Shown here: positions 27,774 to 38,000 of the stretch, in pieces
How positions within the stretch are numbered: position 1 is the stretch's first letter
Layout: every line of letters begins with the position of its first letter
Assembly (NCBI GenBank): GCA_017432025.1
Contig: JAFRJX010000008.1
Coordinates: 62,001 to 126,000 of the forward strand
DNA length: 64,000 nt
Source of the DNA: Candidatus Saccharimonadota bacterium
Lineage (GTDB): Bacteria > Patescibacteriota > Saccharimonadia > Saccharimonadales > Saccharimonadaceae
Reading direction: 5' to 3'
Notes under the pieces: model-generated
The model's input: the letters and a program-made list of their open reading frames with translations, nothing else
What the model was told of the DNA's origin: nothing
Database searches by the model: none
Translations under genes and position numbers: made by a program

Positions 27774-29126
27774 ATGATAAAAAAAGTCTATTATCTGCCA
27801 AAAGGTACCGAACCTACGGCACAAGTCATAAACAATCTGTTGAATGGCTCAATCCGCAAGAAGCAGATTGAACACTACGACAAGTTATATTCATACATGA
27901 TGAACGAGGCTGTTGTGAGCCGTGAAGCGCCACATAAGATATTGGCCGTCACAAACTTTGCTCGTTACATCAGCAAGACCAATGTTGGTTATTTACTCGG
28001 CAATCCGGTGCAATATCTCGCATCTGAGCAATACAACATTGACGCAATTACTGACCTATACCGTAAGCAGACGATTTCCAAATTGGATGTTGAGCTAGCG
28101 AAAGATGCTTCCGTATTTGGCCATGCATTCGAGCGTATTTACACCGATGAGAACTCGGAGAGCTGGTCTACTCGCGTAGATCCACGCAATGTGATTTTGG
28201 TCTACGATGACACCGTGAAGCACGAGAAAATGTTCGCTATCGTTTATGTGCCGTCCTATGACGAAAAAGGCGATGTAATCGACAACCAATTTGAAGCGAC
28301 AATTCTCACACCTACCATGGTAATGGAGAGGACGCTGAAGAATGGCGAGCTTATTGGTAACGAAGAAGATGATTCCGTGCACTCATTCGGTGAAGTGCCG
28401 ATTATTGAGTATCCAAACGATTCAGACCGCGTGGGCGATTTCGAACCGGTGATTTCGCTCATTGACGCTTACAACATTCTACAATCTGACCGTGTAATTG
28501 ACCGTGAGCGCTTGGTAGATGCCATTCTCGCGTTCTACGGCTCCGACTTTGACGAGAAGCAGCGCAAAGAGCTCAAAGACAGCCGAATTATCGCGAATAT
28601 GCCAGAAGGCTCAAAGATTGAGTATGTCATTAAGAACATTGACGAAGCAGACGCGGATGTATTACGCCAGACTATCGCAACCGACATTCATAAGATTTCA
28701 ATGACTCCAGACATGAGCGATGAGAACTTCGCCGGTAATTCCTCCGGTGTGGCCATTCTCTACAAGTTATTGGCGTTTGAACAGCATATCAAAGATAAGG
28801 AGCGTTACTTCGAAGATTCACTCATGGATCGCTTCCGTATCTACAACCAATTCCTCGTGACAAAGTCCAGCATGTCTATCGTGCCTACTGAAGAAATAGA
28901 CGCTGTATTCAAGCGCGCATTGCCACAGAACGACCTAGAAACCAGCCAGATGATTAACAACCTCGTTGGCTCTGGAATCGTAGACAAAGAGACTTTGGCA
29001 GCGCAGCTTTCATTTGTGCAAGATGCGAAAGAAACTGTAGAGCTGGCCGAAGCAGAAGCCAGTGAGGACATGGACCTCGGAAATTACGGAACAGACAAAC
29101 CAAACGATAACGAAGATGAGGAGTAA
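27774..29126 (+). CDS. Portal protein (SPP1 gp6-like)
   Basis: The 450-residue protein follows the terminase after an AAGGAGG ribosome binding site. It has the SPP1-type portal layout: an N-terminal NYLLGNPV-like segment (VGYLLGNPVQYL), a central region with IEYPNDSDRVGDFEPV, and long helices in the C-terminal half (SSGVAILYKLLAFEQHIKDKE). It would form the dodecameric DNA channel at one capsid vertex. Confidence 0.92.
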   Translation: MIKKVYYLPKGTEPTAQVINNLLNGSIRKKQIEHYDKLYSYMMNEAVVSREAPHKILAVTNFARYISKTNVGYLLGNPVQYLASEQYNIDAITDLYRKQTISKLDVELAKDASVFGHAFERIYTDENSESWSTRVDPRNVILVYDDTVKHEKMFAIVYVPSYDEKGDVIDNQFEATILTPTMVMERTLKNGELIGNEEDDSVHSFGEVPIIEYPNDSDRVGDFEPVISLIDAYNILQSDRVIDRERLVDAILAFYGSDFDEKQRKELKDSRIIANMPEGSKIEYVIKNIDEADADVLRQTIATDIHKISMTPDMSDENFAGNSSGVAILYKLLAFEQHIKDKERYFEDSLMDRFRIYNQFLVTKSSMSIVPTEEIDAVFKRALPQNDLETSQMINNLVGSGIVDKETLAAQLSFVQDAKETVELAEAEASEDMDLGNYGTDKPNDNEDEE

Positions 29127-29131
29127 TCCTC

Positions 29132-30754
29132 ATGCCAAAGTATCAGCCTGAAGAATACTGGGAGAAAAGGTCACTGCAGCGATTGACGAGTGCTGAAAAA
29201 TCCTCCATTCAGTATCTCAAGAAAATCCAGAGCACTTATCGTTCAGCCGCCAGATCGGTAGTGAATACCGTCAAAGAGACTTATGCGAGCTACTACCGGA
29301 ACGATGAGACTTTCAGTCAAGAACTCCTAGAGGAAATTGAGCCGAAAGGCAATATCACCAAGTTTCTCAATAACATGGCGAAAGCTGGGCTTGATACTTC
29401 ATTGCCTGAAAACTTCAAAGGACGAATGAGCCGGCTGCGCATGCTTGAGGCACAGCTTTGGGCTGAATCAAAGAAGGTAGCAATTCAAGAGCGCAACATT
29501 TCTACCAAGTCCTACGAAAAGACGCTCACAAATACCTATTACCGGACCATTTACGATGTATTAAGTGGCACCGGAACGAATACGGCCTTTGCTACGCTTA
29601 ACCAAAGGACGATTGAGAAGATACTCGAAACCAAGTTTGAAGGCAGCAATTACTCCGAAAGAATATGGAAGAATACCGACATTCTGGCTAATTCATTACA
29701 AGATATACTCGCTCGGGCTGTAGCTACCGGTCAATCGCCGGAGAGGACGATTCGGGAGGTTATGGAGCGGTTTGATGTCGGATTCTCTAACGCCAGCCGT
29801 TTGGTCCGTACGGAGACCAATTATTTCGAAAACAAAGCTGAGCTGGAGTCATACAAAGAGCTCGGCATCAAGAAGTTTAAGTTTCTGGCCACGCTGGATG
29901 AACGGACTTCTGATATTTGCCGAAGCATGGATAGCAAAGTATTCAATGTCAAAGACGCAGAGCAGGGCGAGAATGTGCCTCCGCTCCATCCGTATTGCCG
30001 CTCAACTATCGTACCGGTTGTAGATGGGTTTGAATCAAGAGAGCGCAACGCAAGAAATGAGGAGGGCGAAACATATCTTGCCACAAATCAGCCATATAAT
30101 GAATGGATAAGAAAAGTACAGAAGTCGTCTCCAGACATAAATGCGCTCAATTTAGTTAATACCAAAGTCGCCAAGAGCACATCAGCACCACAATTCAAGC
30201 CGTTCAGCGATGCGGAAATAATGCACCTAGATGAAAATGCCGAGAAGATTATTAACTTTGCTCCGCGCGAAGAAGATTATGCGCTTGAGAATTACACTGG
30301 ATTAACATTTGATCCGATTAATAAATATCTATGGGGAACCTATGAAGGAAATCCTAATATTCTTCAAGATATTAAAGCGTTAGACAGTCTATTGAACAGG
30401 AATAAGACTCCACGAAATGCTAAAGTATTCAGGGCCATAAAGACCAAAGATTATGCGAAGCTGATAGAGTCTGGCGAAGGAACTGAGTTCGTGTTTAAGG
30501 GCTTTACGTCTACTTCGGCGAAAGAACATATTGCGGAAGAATTTCTGAAACATTACCAAGAAACAGGTCAGTCTGCTATGATTGCAGAAATCAATGTACC
30601 AAAAGGCACACCAAGCTTCTTTATTGGTCCACGTTCAATGCATAGCAATGGATATAATGAAGCGGAGCTCTTGCTAAAACGTGGCCTGACATATAAAATA
30701 AAATCAATAACCAAAGATAGAATAACGTTTGAGATAATATTGAATGAAGAATAA
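29132..30754 (+). CDS. Minor head protein (Mu F/SPP1 gp7-like) fused to an ADP-ribosyltransferase domain
   Basis: Residues 1-about 300 match phage minor head morphogenesis proteins, ending in TSDICRSMDSKVF and HPYCRSTIVPV. Residues about 345-540 form an ADP-ribosyltransferase of the VIP2/exoenzyme toxin type: catalytic Arg434 (VFRAIK), STS motif 460-462 (FTSTSA) and ExE 510-512 (YNEAELLL). All three catalytic elements are intact. By analogy with T4 Alt and portal- or head-fused toxins, it may be injected with DNA to modify host proteins. Confidence 0.88.
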   Translation: MPKYQPEEYWEKRSLQRLTSAEKSSIQYLKKIQSTYRSAARSVVNTVKETYASYYRNDETFSQELLEEIEPKGNITKFLNNMAKAGLDTSLPENFKGRMSRLRMLEAQLWAESKKVAIQERNISTKSYEKTLTNTYYRTIYDVLSGTGTNTAFATLNQRTIEKILETKFEGSNYSERIWKNTDILANSLQDILARAVATGQSPERTIREVMERFDVGFSNASRLVRTETNYFENKAELESYKELGIKKFKFLATLDERTSDICRSMDSKVFNVKDAEQGENVPPLHPYCRSTIVPVVDGFESRERNARNEEGETYLATNQPYNEWIRKVQKSSPDINALNLVNTKVAKSTSAPQFKPFSDAEIMHLDENAEKIINFAPREEDYALENYTGLTFDPINKYLWGTYEGNPNILQDIKALDSLLNRNKTPRNAKVFRAIKTKDYAKLIESGEGTEFVFKGFTSTSAKEHIAEEFLKHYQETGQSAMIAEINVPKGTPSFFIGPRSMHSNGYNEAELLLKRGLTYKIKSITKDRITFEIILNEE

Positions 30755-30833
30755 TCGAGAAATAGTTAGAAAACGTTGGGAAGCCGAAGATGATGCTATG
30801 GGCGAAGCCCTTGAGAATACTGATGAAAATTAG
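30744..30833 (+). CDS. Possible small ORF, 29 aa
   Basis: It overlaps the end of the preceding gene by 11 bases and encodes a charged peptide (MKNNREIVRKRWEAEDDAMG). No clear ribosome binding site exists, but overlap could allow coupled translation. Support is modest. Confidence 0.35.
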   Translation: MKNNREIVRKRWEAEDDAMGEALENTDEN

Positions 30834-30850
30834 GCTTGTTTGTTTGGATA

Positions 30851-30905
30851 TGATATAATAATCGTAAGACTAATTGCACTCACAGGCGACTGTGGGTGCT
30901 TTTTG
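30851..30905 (+). promoter_or_regulatory. Leader unit 3: extended -10 promoter, GACTAATTGCAC box, intrinsic terminator
   Basis: TGA-TATAAT (-10 at 30854-30859), GACTAATTGCAC (30868-30879), then GCACTCACAG (30876-30885) paired with CTGTGGGTGC (30890-30899, one G-U) around a GCGA tetraloop, and TTTTTG. It precedes the scaffold/capsid genes. Confidence 0.85.
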
Positions 30906-30951
30906 TTATTTAACTATTAACTCGTGGCGACACGTAAAAATCGGAGGTAAT

Positions 30952-31521
30952 ATGGCTGACGAAGCTAACAACTCAACATCAGATGGCAATGAAGCTACCG
31001 GTGCCGAAAAGTCTGATGTCAAAGACAACAAGGGTAGCAGCAAAACTTTCACTCAAGAACAACTCGGGCAGAAGCTCTCGGAGGAACGTAAGCGATTACG
31101 TGACGAGTTCGAGAAGGAGAAAGCCGATGCACTTGCGTCTGAAAAGGCCGAGTGGGAACGCCAATCCAAATTGACCGAGGAGCAAAGGGCGAAAGAGGCT
31201 CAGGAAGCTCAACGTAAAGAGCTTGAGAAACGCGAACACGATATTACAATGCGTGAACGCCGGTCTGAGGCGATTGAAAAGCTGAATGAGAAAGGTATCT
31301 CAACCAAACTCGTAGACTTTGTAGTAGATGCCGATTCGGATAAAACCGACCAAAATATCGAGGTTTTGGAGAAAGAGTTCAACAAAGCAGTTGAGGAAGG
31401 TATCAAAGCCAAACTCGCCGGCAGAACTCCAACTGACAAAGGCTCGACAACCACAAGTGGTAAGACCACTGAAGGCTCGGCCAATGGAATCATTTCCAAA
31501 GATGGCTATAGAGCGTTTTAA
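30952..31521 (+). CDS. Phage scaffolding protein (DUF4355-type)
   Basis: ATG 30952 is chosen because CGGAGG lies 6 bases upstream. The 189-residue protein has a Ser/Asn-rich start, a long Glu/Lys-rich coiled coil (about 35-110) and a Thr/Gly/Ser-rich tail, as in capsid scaffolding proteins. It directly precedes the major capsid gene, the standard order. Scaffold proteins guide prohead assembly and are then removed. Confidence 0.85.
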   Translation: MADEANNSTSDGNEATGAEKSDVKDNKGSSKTFTQEQLGQKLSEERKRLRDEFEKEKADALASEKAEWERQSKLTEEQRAKEAQEAQRKELEKREHDITMRERRSEAIEKLNEKGISTKLVDFVVDADSDKTDQNIEVLEKEFNKAVEEGIKAKLAGRTPTDKGSTTTSGKTTEGSANGIISKDGYRAF

Positions 31522-31541
31522 TAATTTAGAAAGGTATTAAA

Positions 31542-32381
31542 ATGGCACGAACTGATGCTCTATCTATCCTTGCTTCACAAGATACCAAGGATAAACTCAT
31601 CGAACTCGGTGGCAAACTCATCGAGTCTATCCAGAAAAATGCTGTTTCTTCCTACCTGAAGAATACTGACTATTCTGGTGATCCTACAACCGGTTCTGTT
31701 GAAATCAACCGCTTTGCTAACGCTTCGGTAGATGCTTACGGAACTGCTCGCGCTGCTGGTAAAGGCAATGCGTTGCTAAACTCTGGTAAGGTTACTATCA
31801 ACCTCGACCAAGACAAAGAGATTACAACCGAAATCGAATTCAAAGATATTAAACTCTTTGGAATCACCGGTTTGCTCGACAGAAGGACTGCTAACCACGA
31901 CAAGAGGGCTATCGCTCATCTTGACCGCGCTTTCTTCGCTTGCGCTGAAGCTGCAGGTACCGCGGTTACCACGAGCTCTACCGACTACATCGACATCGTA
32001 GACGAGATGATTGCTAACGCTGAATCTACTGTCAACGAGTTCGTAGACGGTGTGGATCGTGAAGATTTGGCACTCGCTATCAAACCAACCGTATTCAATG
32101 CTCTACGCAAGTACGTTGATACGATTGACGGTGGCGCTGAAAAAGGCACCGTGAACAAAATCCATGGTGTAGATGCCTACAGCAACTTCCGCCAGAACGC
32201 TGACATCGTCCTTATGTACAAGGGTGCTGTTGGCCAGCCAGTTGCTATTTCGGATTACACTGCGGAGAAAATCCCTCTATCCGAAAGCTTTGCTACCGAA
32301 ACCTATCTCCACTATGGTACTAAGGCTGTTATGCCTGACCTCATCTGGACCTACGGTGGCGATGAAAGCGGCGAAAGCTAA
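31542..32381 (+). CDS. Major capsid protein
   Basis: The 279-residue protein lies after the scaffold gene and before the head-tail connector genes. It resembles the N4-gp56/HK97-type capsid proteins of Gram-positive siphophages (GSVEINRFANASVDAYGTARAAG; AIKPTVFNALRKYVDT). A GAAAGG site precedes the ATG. Codon use is markedly biased toward preferred codons, consistent with the most abundant virion protein. Confidence 0.88.
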   Translation: MARTDALSILASQDTKDKLIELGGKLIESIQKNAVSSYLKNTDYSGDPTTGSVEINRFANASVDAYGTARAAGKGNALLNSGKVTINLDQDKEITTEIEFKDIKLFGITGLLDRRTANHDKRAIAHLDRAFFACAEAAGTAVTTSSTDYIDIVDEMIANAESTVNEFVDGVDREDLALAIKPTVFNALRKYVDTIDGGAEKGTVNKIHGVDAYSNFRQNADIVLMYKGAVGQPVAISDYTAEKIPLSESFATETYLHYGTKAVMPDLIWTYGGDESGES

Positions 32382-32396
32382 TAGGAGGTAAAGAAT

Positions 32397-32801
32397 ATGT
32401 ACGCTTACGATACGTTCACACTCGAGGTGGCAAATGCGACTAAGGAAATTAATCATGCTGCGGCTGAAGATGAAACACTTCTCAAAAGCGTGTGTGAGGA
32501 AATTACTGACCGTATTTCGCTCTACCTAAACTTACCGGCTGAGCAAGAAGCTAAATGCTTTGACCGTAGGCTAGTAAGGATTGCTGCGCGAATCGTAAGC
32601 GGCATCTTTACTCAAACCCAAGCCAATATCGAGGGAGATAATGACGATACCGAAGTCAAGTCTCTATCAGATAACGGTCAATCCATTACGTACGGAGAGA
32701 AAACCAAGAATTACTTGGCCTCCGCAACGGATGGCGAATTGTTTGGCGGATTTGCCGAATTACTAAAACCATTTAGGAGAGTCCATGTTGTTTCCAGATA
32801 G
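32397..32801 (+). CDS. Head-tail connector protein (gp6-like)
   Basis: A 134-residue, mainly helical protein with an AGGAGG site. Position immediately after the capsid gene and size match HK97 gp6/SPP1 gp15-type adaptors that dock on the portal. It overlaps the next gene by 17 bases and ends with TAG. Confidence 0.65.
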   Translation: MYAYDTFTLEVANATKEINHAAAEDETLLKSVCEEITDRISLYLNLPAEQEAKCFDRRLVRIAARIVSGIFTQTQANIEGDNDDTEVKSLSDNGQSITYGEKTKNYLASATDGELFGGFAELLKPFRRVHVVSR

Positions 32802-33132
32802 CGCAAAAGCTAAAATCAGAGACGCGTTTTATGATAAAACGATTGAGATTTTAGACGCTACGGAGAATGTGGATGCCGAAGGTGGAATAGTAAAGAATAT
32901 GACAACCGTCAAAGGCACATTCAAAGGTAATATTCGATTCAACGCACTTGGCGAATTGCAAACAGAGCTAGGCCTTACACAGAATATTGACATTGCGATT
33001 TCTTGCCCAACTGATACTGAAGTTGAGGTAGGCGATCTATTGCGATATTCAAGTATTACCTATCTTGTGACTGATTCATTGCCGAGAGATTCCCATAAAT
33101 ACATTATGGGGGCGAAATGGCGAGCGGATTAA
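32785..33132 (+). CDS. Head closure protein-like, 115 aa
   Basis: A beta-rich 115-residue protein (KGTFKGNIRFNALGELQ, CPTDTEVEVGDLLRYSSITYLV) in the second connector position, as for SPP1 gp16-type head closure proteins. It overlaps both neighbours. Assignment relies on size and gene order. Confidence 0.6.
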   Translation: MLFPDSAKAKIRDAFYDKTIEILDATENVDAEGGIVKNMTTVKGTFKGNIRFNALGELQTELGLTQNIDIAISCPTDTEVEVGDLLRYSSITYLVTDSLPRDSHKYIMGAKWRAD

Positions 33133-33602
33133 CGATCAGGATAAAGGGTGTCGAAAGCATCCAAAAACACTTCGCAAAGATAGCTAACCCAGCCAAAGTT
33201 CGTGAAGCTGTAGTGAATAGCACGGCCATCGTGCTTAACACTGCGAAGCATTACGTTCCGGTTGGACGAGAAGGCGGCGGCGGTCTCCGTAACTCACTGC
33301 ACATGACAGTCGAGCAGAATGGAGACGGATTTGTCGGCAAAGTATTTGCAGGTGGAGGCCATGCCATGTACGTGGAGTTCGGAACAGGTGTAGTGGGCGA
33401 AGCTTCAAATTACCCGAAAGCAGGTGAGCTGGGGCTGAAATACGCACAATACAGCTGGACCTACACTCCGGACGGTGGCGAACACTTCTACACAACCAAG
33501 GGTTATCGCGCAAGACCGTTTATGTACCCAGCATTGAATCAGAATAAAGCCCAAATCAAGAAGCTAATTACTAACGCATTAAAAGAAGGTATCAAACGAT
33601 GA
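33117..33602 (+). CDS. HK97 gp10-like head-tail joining protein
   Basis: The 161-residue protein shows the HK97 gp10 family pattern: an N-terminal helix with VNSTAIVLNTAKHYVPVGREGGG, a central MYVEFGTGVVG and a C-terminal RPFMYPALNQNK. These proteins join the completed head to the tail. It overlaps the preceding gene by 16 bases and the next by 4. Confidence 0.85.
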   Translation: MASGLTIRIKGVESIQKHFAKIANPAKVREAVVNSTAIVLNTAKHYVPVGREGGGGLRNSLHMTVEQNGDGFVGKVFAGGGHAMYVEFGTGVVGEASNYPKAGELGLKYAQYSWTYTPDGGEHFYTTKGYRARPFMYPALNQNKAQIKKLITNALKEGIKR

Positions 33603-33946
33603 CTTATAATCCAAAACCTGAAATCTACGCCAAGTTGAAAAGCTTGGGTTATACCTGCATCCAAGGCAGTCAGGAAACGTTTACAAAGACTCCGGCGATT
33701 ACTTTCACGTTAGGCAGCAAATCGGCTCGTTATGAGCTCGACAAGAAGCCAAGCGTCTATGATGTTGAGGTAGTAGTTGATGTGTGGGCAAATGATAGTG
33801 TTACCGCGAGTGGCATTGTTGACGAGGTAGAGGCCGCAATGCTCGATATTGATTATCTACTGACATATTCCACAGATGTTCCTGCACCTGATGGATGTTT
33901 ATATCACACTAACCTAAGGTTCAGTGCGATTAAAGAACCTAATTAA
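33599..33946 (+). CDS. Tail completion/terminator-like protein, 115 aa
   Basis: The 115-residue protein overlaps gp10 by ATGA and precedes the major tail protein, the standard slot for the tail terminator (SPP1 gp17-like, DUF3168-type). The beta-rich core (SVYDVEVVVDVWAND) fits that family. Assignment is by order and size. Confidence 0.65.
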   Translation: MTYNPKPEIYAKLKSLGYTCIQGSQETFTKTPAITFTLGSKSARYELDKKPSVYDVEVVVDVWANDSVTASGIVDEVEAAMLDIDYLLTYSTDVPAPDGCLYHTNLRFSAIKEPN

Positions 33947-33960
33947 AGAAAGGAATTACA

Positions 33961-34389
33961 ATGGCTGGAAAGCTTACTATGGGTACATCCCTTACGATGA
34001 CCAAGGCTGGATCTGAAGCTACGGATACCGTAATTAAGTCACTCACCTCCATCGGCTCTGTGTCTGGCGAGGGTGATGAGATTGATGTAACTACTCTTGA
34101 TTCTCCAAACGGTGCCAAAGAGTATATCCAAGGCGCTGTCGACTGGGGTACAGTAGACATCGAAGGCAACGTTACGGACGGCGATCAGCTCGCTGCACTT
34201 CGCACTGTCTTTGACTCCAAAAAGACTCGTGAATGGACTATTGAGACTCCGGCTGGTCACCAAATCGTGTTTGATGCGTTTATCCAAACCTTCGAATACG
34301 GCGAAAAAACTACCGATGGTCTTGATACATTTACCCTTACACTACGTGTGAGCGGTGATGTGACCTTCACCCCCGGTAGCGAAAGCTAA
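33961..34389 (+). CDS. Major tail protein
   Basis: A 142-residue beta-rich protein with an AAAGGAA site, preceding the tail chaperone genes. Motifs such as DEIDVTTLDSPNGAKEYIQGAVDWG and a C-terminal Ig-like strand pattern (TFTLTLRVSGDVTFTP) are typical of siphophage tail-tube proteins. It should polymerise into the tail tube around the tape measure. Confidence 0.85.
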   Translation: MAGKLTMGTSLTMTKAGSEATDTVIKSLTSIGSVSGEGDEIDVTTLDSPNGAKEYIQGAVDWGTVDIEGNVTDGDQLAALRTVFDSKKTREWTIETPAGHQIVFDAFIQTFEYGEKTTDGLDTFTLTLRVSGDVTFTPGSES

Positions 34390-34442
34390 ACCCTCGGGGA
34401 GAGGGTATCTCCCCACCTTATCAATTTAAGCGAGGAAATAAT

Positions 34443-34778
34443 ATGGAAACCAAACCAACTTTAACCTATACAGCCAGTAAGATTGCGCTTGCAGAACGCG
34501 AGCTCAAGATGAATTTCTTTGACGAGTTACCAATGCTCGCGAGAAGGCCATCTATGTCAGGCTTGTTATTCTTATTCAAGGCTGGTGGAGGCACTGACGC
34601 ACAGTTTGACGAAGTGTTCAAGCAGGGCGCAGATGCACTAATGGTTATAATTATGGACGGTCTGGAAGCTGGCGGTTTTTTACCAAAAGAAGCCGTAGAG
34701 GAAGTCAAAAAGGCCATGGAGGACATCAAGACAACCCAAAAAGCTTCACAGAATTCTGGCGAAGCAACCAAAAAATAG
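34443..34778 (+). CDS. Tail assembly chaperone G
   Basis: The 111-residue helical protein lies between the major tail and tape measure genes, where siphophages encode the G/GT chaperones. It ends at ACC AAA AAA TAG; the -1 frame is open across this point and continues to 35050. Translation with a -1 slip on the A6 run would yield the longer GT form. The unshifted product coats the tape measure during tail assembly. Confidence 0.85.
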   Translation: METKPTLTYTASKIALAERELKMNFFDELPMLARRPSMSGLLFLFKAGGGTDAQFDEVFKQGADALMVIIMDGLEAGGFLPKEAVEEVKKAMEDIKTTQKASQNSGEATKK

Positions 34779-35050
34779 CGTTCAAAATTGGACTCCATAT
34801 TAGAGAATACTGGGATTTAACTCTCGGCGAATTTTACGATTGTATAGATGGATACGATGACCGTTTGTTAGATATTGATGGATTGAATCTCATACTCGGA
34901 AATTATATCGGCGTTGGGATTAATAATCCTAAGAAATACCCGAAAGAGCCAGTCATGGCAAAGAAACTTGGTCGCGACAAAACGGTTATGACATCAGACA
35001 ACGAACTTGATGCATTTATAGTCGCGATGGCCAATAAAGGAGGAAAATAA
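34443..35050 (+). CDS. Tail assembly chaperone GT (programmed -1 frameshift product)
   Basis: The second frame has no convincing start or ribosome binding site near its beginning and is open upstream through the end of gene G. Slippage at AAAAAA (34770-34775) joins G to a 91-residue T domain beginning IAFKIGLHIREYWDLTLGEF. The T part ends right before the tape measure ATG, which is the lambda G/GT arrangement. The slip site is a plain A6 (C AAA AAA), less perfect than A AAA AAG. Confidence 0.85.
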
Positions 35051-38000
35051 ATGGTAACTACCGTTGACGAATTACAAGTAGTAATCGGCGCAAATTCTGA
35101 GGAATTCCAGAATGAGATGCAGAAAACTCAGAAACAGCTTAATACTTTTTCAAAGAGTTTTGACGGAATTACTGCTGGGATGGCTACTGCAGCTGTTGCA
35201 GCTGGTAATTTAATTGCAAAGGCCGTTGAAAAAGTAGTATCGACTGTATCCTCCAATATTGATTACGCTGTAAGGCGTTTGGACTCGCTTAATCGTTTCC
35301 CAATCGTAATGCAGAACCTCGGTATTAGCACCGAGGACGCATCCAATGCGATCAACACTTTGTCCGAATATACGGTCAACTTGCCTACGACATTGAACGA
35401 TGCGGCGGAAAAGGTACAATACTTTACCTCCTCAACCAATAACGTATGGCAATCTATCAAGATTTTCGAAGCGTTGAATGACGCGATTGTTTCCGGTGCT
35501 CAATCTGCAGATGTACAGAGCACAGCGCTTTATCAGTGGTCACAGGCAATCGTCCGTGGCTCATTCGATATTGAGCGTGAGTTTAACGCGATGGTTGTGG
35601 CTAACGCGAAGGCCGTCAATGAAATCTCCGAAAGATTACTCGGTGCAGGCAAGAACTTCAACGATCTATGGGAAGCACTCAAGAATGGCACCGTAACCAC
35701 CTACGATATGGTCAATGCTATGGTCTATCTGGACGAGCATGGTGTCGGAGGGTTGGAAAGCTGGAGCAAACGAGCACAGAACTCTGTGGCCGGTATTGAT
35801 ACCGCAATTACGAGGTTCAAGACGAACATTGGTAAGGCTGTTGCAGTCGTGGCCAGTGAAATCGGTTGGAAGAATCTCTACACCTTCGTCAACAATGTAG
35901 GTGACGCGATCTACAAGGCTGGTACTTATGTGGCAGCGTTTGTGAGGATTTTGAAGGAAGCATTTGCTTGGATTTCTGCCCTATTTGGTGGTGGTTCAGG
36001 TTCTACGGCTGATATAGTCAAAGAGACTGGTTCGGCTGCAGATAATACCGCTTCAATGGCTTCAGGCGCAGCAGGAACAGCCGAAGGGTTGGAAGATGCG
36101 GCTGGCGCTGCCAAAAAGCTCAACAAACAGCTTTCCGCATTTGATGAAATGAATGTACTCCGAGAACAAGACGCTTCTGGGAGTGGTTCAGGCGGAAGCG
36201 GTGGATCGGGCGGTGGTGGAGCCGGTGGTTATAATTTCGACTGGGATACAAGCATTGTTGAATCGGCTGGTGATAAAATTGCAAAGATTGTAGACAAGCT
36301 CAAAAAGAAGCTGAAGGAATTATTTGGCGAGTTTGATATTGAAAAGATTGGCAAAGCAATCAAACGGTTCGTTGAAGATATTAAGAAATTCACCGAGCCG
36401 CTCACTCGCATTTTAAGTGATATTTGGAATGAATACTTGCGACCATTGGTCAACTGGACCGGTAATGAGTTATTGCCGGCATTCCTCAATGCATTAGGCG
36501 GCGCGATCAACTTGGTTGGTACCGTGATTGGAACCTTCTGGGATAAGTGTCTCAGACCGTTTATTGATGATTTTCTTAAACCTATCGCACAATGGACCGG
36601 CGGCGTAATTGTGAATGTATTGAACTGGATTGGCGATGCTTTACGTGGTCTCGCTTCAAACCAAGGCGCAGTAGACGCGATTGCTGGCTCATTAAAGATA
36701 TTATTGGAAGCGTTCATATCATTTAAGGTGGTGACCGCAGTGAGCGATGCAATAAACATCTTCGGCGGCGCACTCACGGCACTCAAAGGACAGGCAAGCT
36801 CGGTTGTTACTCCAATGAGCTCTCTCGCCTTTGCTGTGGGTAGCTCAACGAATAACTATCAGATGATGGCCGCTGCAACGCAAATGGCTGGTATTTCGGT
36901 TGGTTCATTCGGAACTACGCTTAAGGGCGTGTTAGATGCCGTGATTAGTCCGACTACAATCGCTATGCTTGGTCTTGTCGCAGTTATGGAAGCCGTGCAG
37001 GTTATTACAGAGTACATCAAGCTCAAAGACATGGAAGCAGCTGCAGCGCTCGCTGAATACAATGCAAAAGTATTTAACGAGGAAAAAGCACATGCGATGG
37101 TGAATGATGCTATTCAGGCACAGTTGGATTTGAAAGATAAGTTATTGGGTATTCAGAAAGATTTGGCAGATGCGACTCTCAGCCTATTAGATGCGCAGAC
37201 TGCAGAATCGGCATCGCGGAAAGCAGCCGAGATTGTGGCGCAAAAATATAACATGACTTTGGAAGAAGCGAAAGAGTATGTCCACAGTCTTGATACTGTA
37301 AGTGGAAATTTGACCGAAACAGATTTAGAATTAACTAGAGCTATTTCTGAATTAGAAAGTAAAGAAGGTAAATTGCGTGAAGCGCAAGACGCGGTGACTA
37401 AGAGTAAAGAAGCACAAACGAAAGCTTCATACGACTTAGGCAGCGAAGCATGGGCGGAGTATGCAGGCCAAAAGGCATTAGAACTTCAATCGATGATCAA
37501 TGAAGGTCGTTATATGGATGTGGCGGCAGCTCTCGAAGAAGTGACAAACGCAACCATTACTTACACAGACGAAAACGGCAAGATGTGCGAGATTACCGGT
37601 GAAGATATGAAGAACATGGCCGATTATCTTGGTGATTTGATGGAAGATATAGATTCTGATCAAGGTAGGGCATGGTCACATGCATGGGAATCAGCGAATT
37701 ATTCAACTTCCAATATTCGTGGTGCACTCAAGAACTTGGGCGTGGATGCGAAGTCCTACGGTTCCGAAATTCCGGCTGGTATTTCTCAAGGTATTCAGAA
37801 TGGGCAAAGTGGTGTGTTAGGCGTAATTGGTTCACTTGGCAGCAATATTATGAATACATTCAAGAGAATGTTAGGGATTGCCTCGCCATCAAAGGTATTT
37901 GCTGAATTTGGTGGGTGGATTGATAAAGGTCTCGCGAATGGTATCGAGAACGATGCTACAATCGTGACGGATACAGTGAGCGATTTAGCAAAAGATACAT

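Noticed and set aside
34865..35050. Independent small gene before the tape measure
   Set aside because: The TTG start has no ribosome binding site and the frame is open upstream to the slippery A6, so it is the T part of the frameshifted chaperone.
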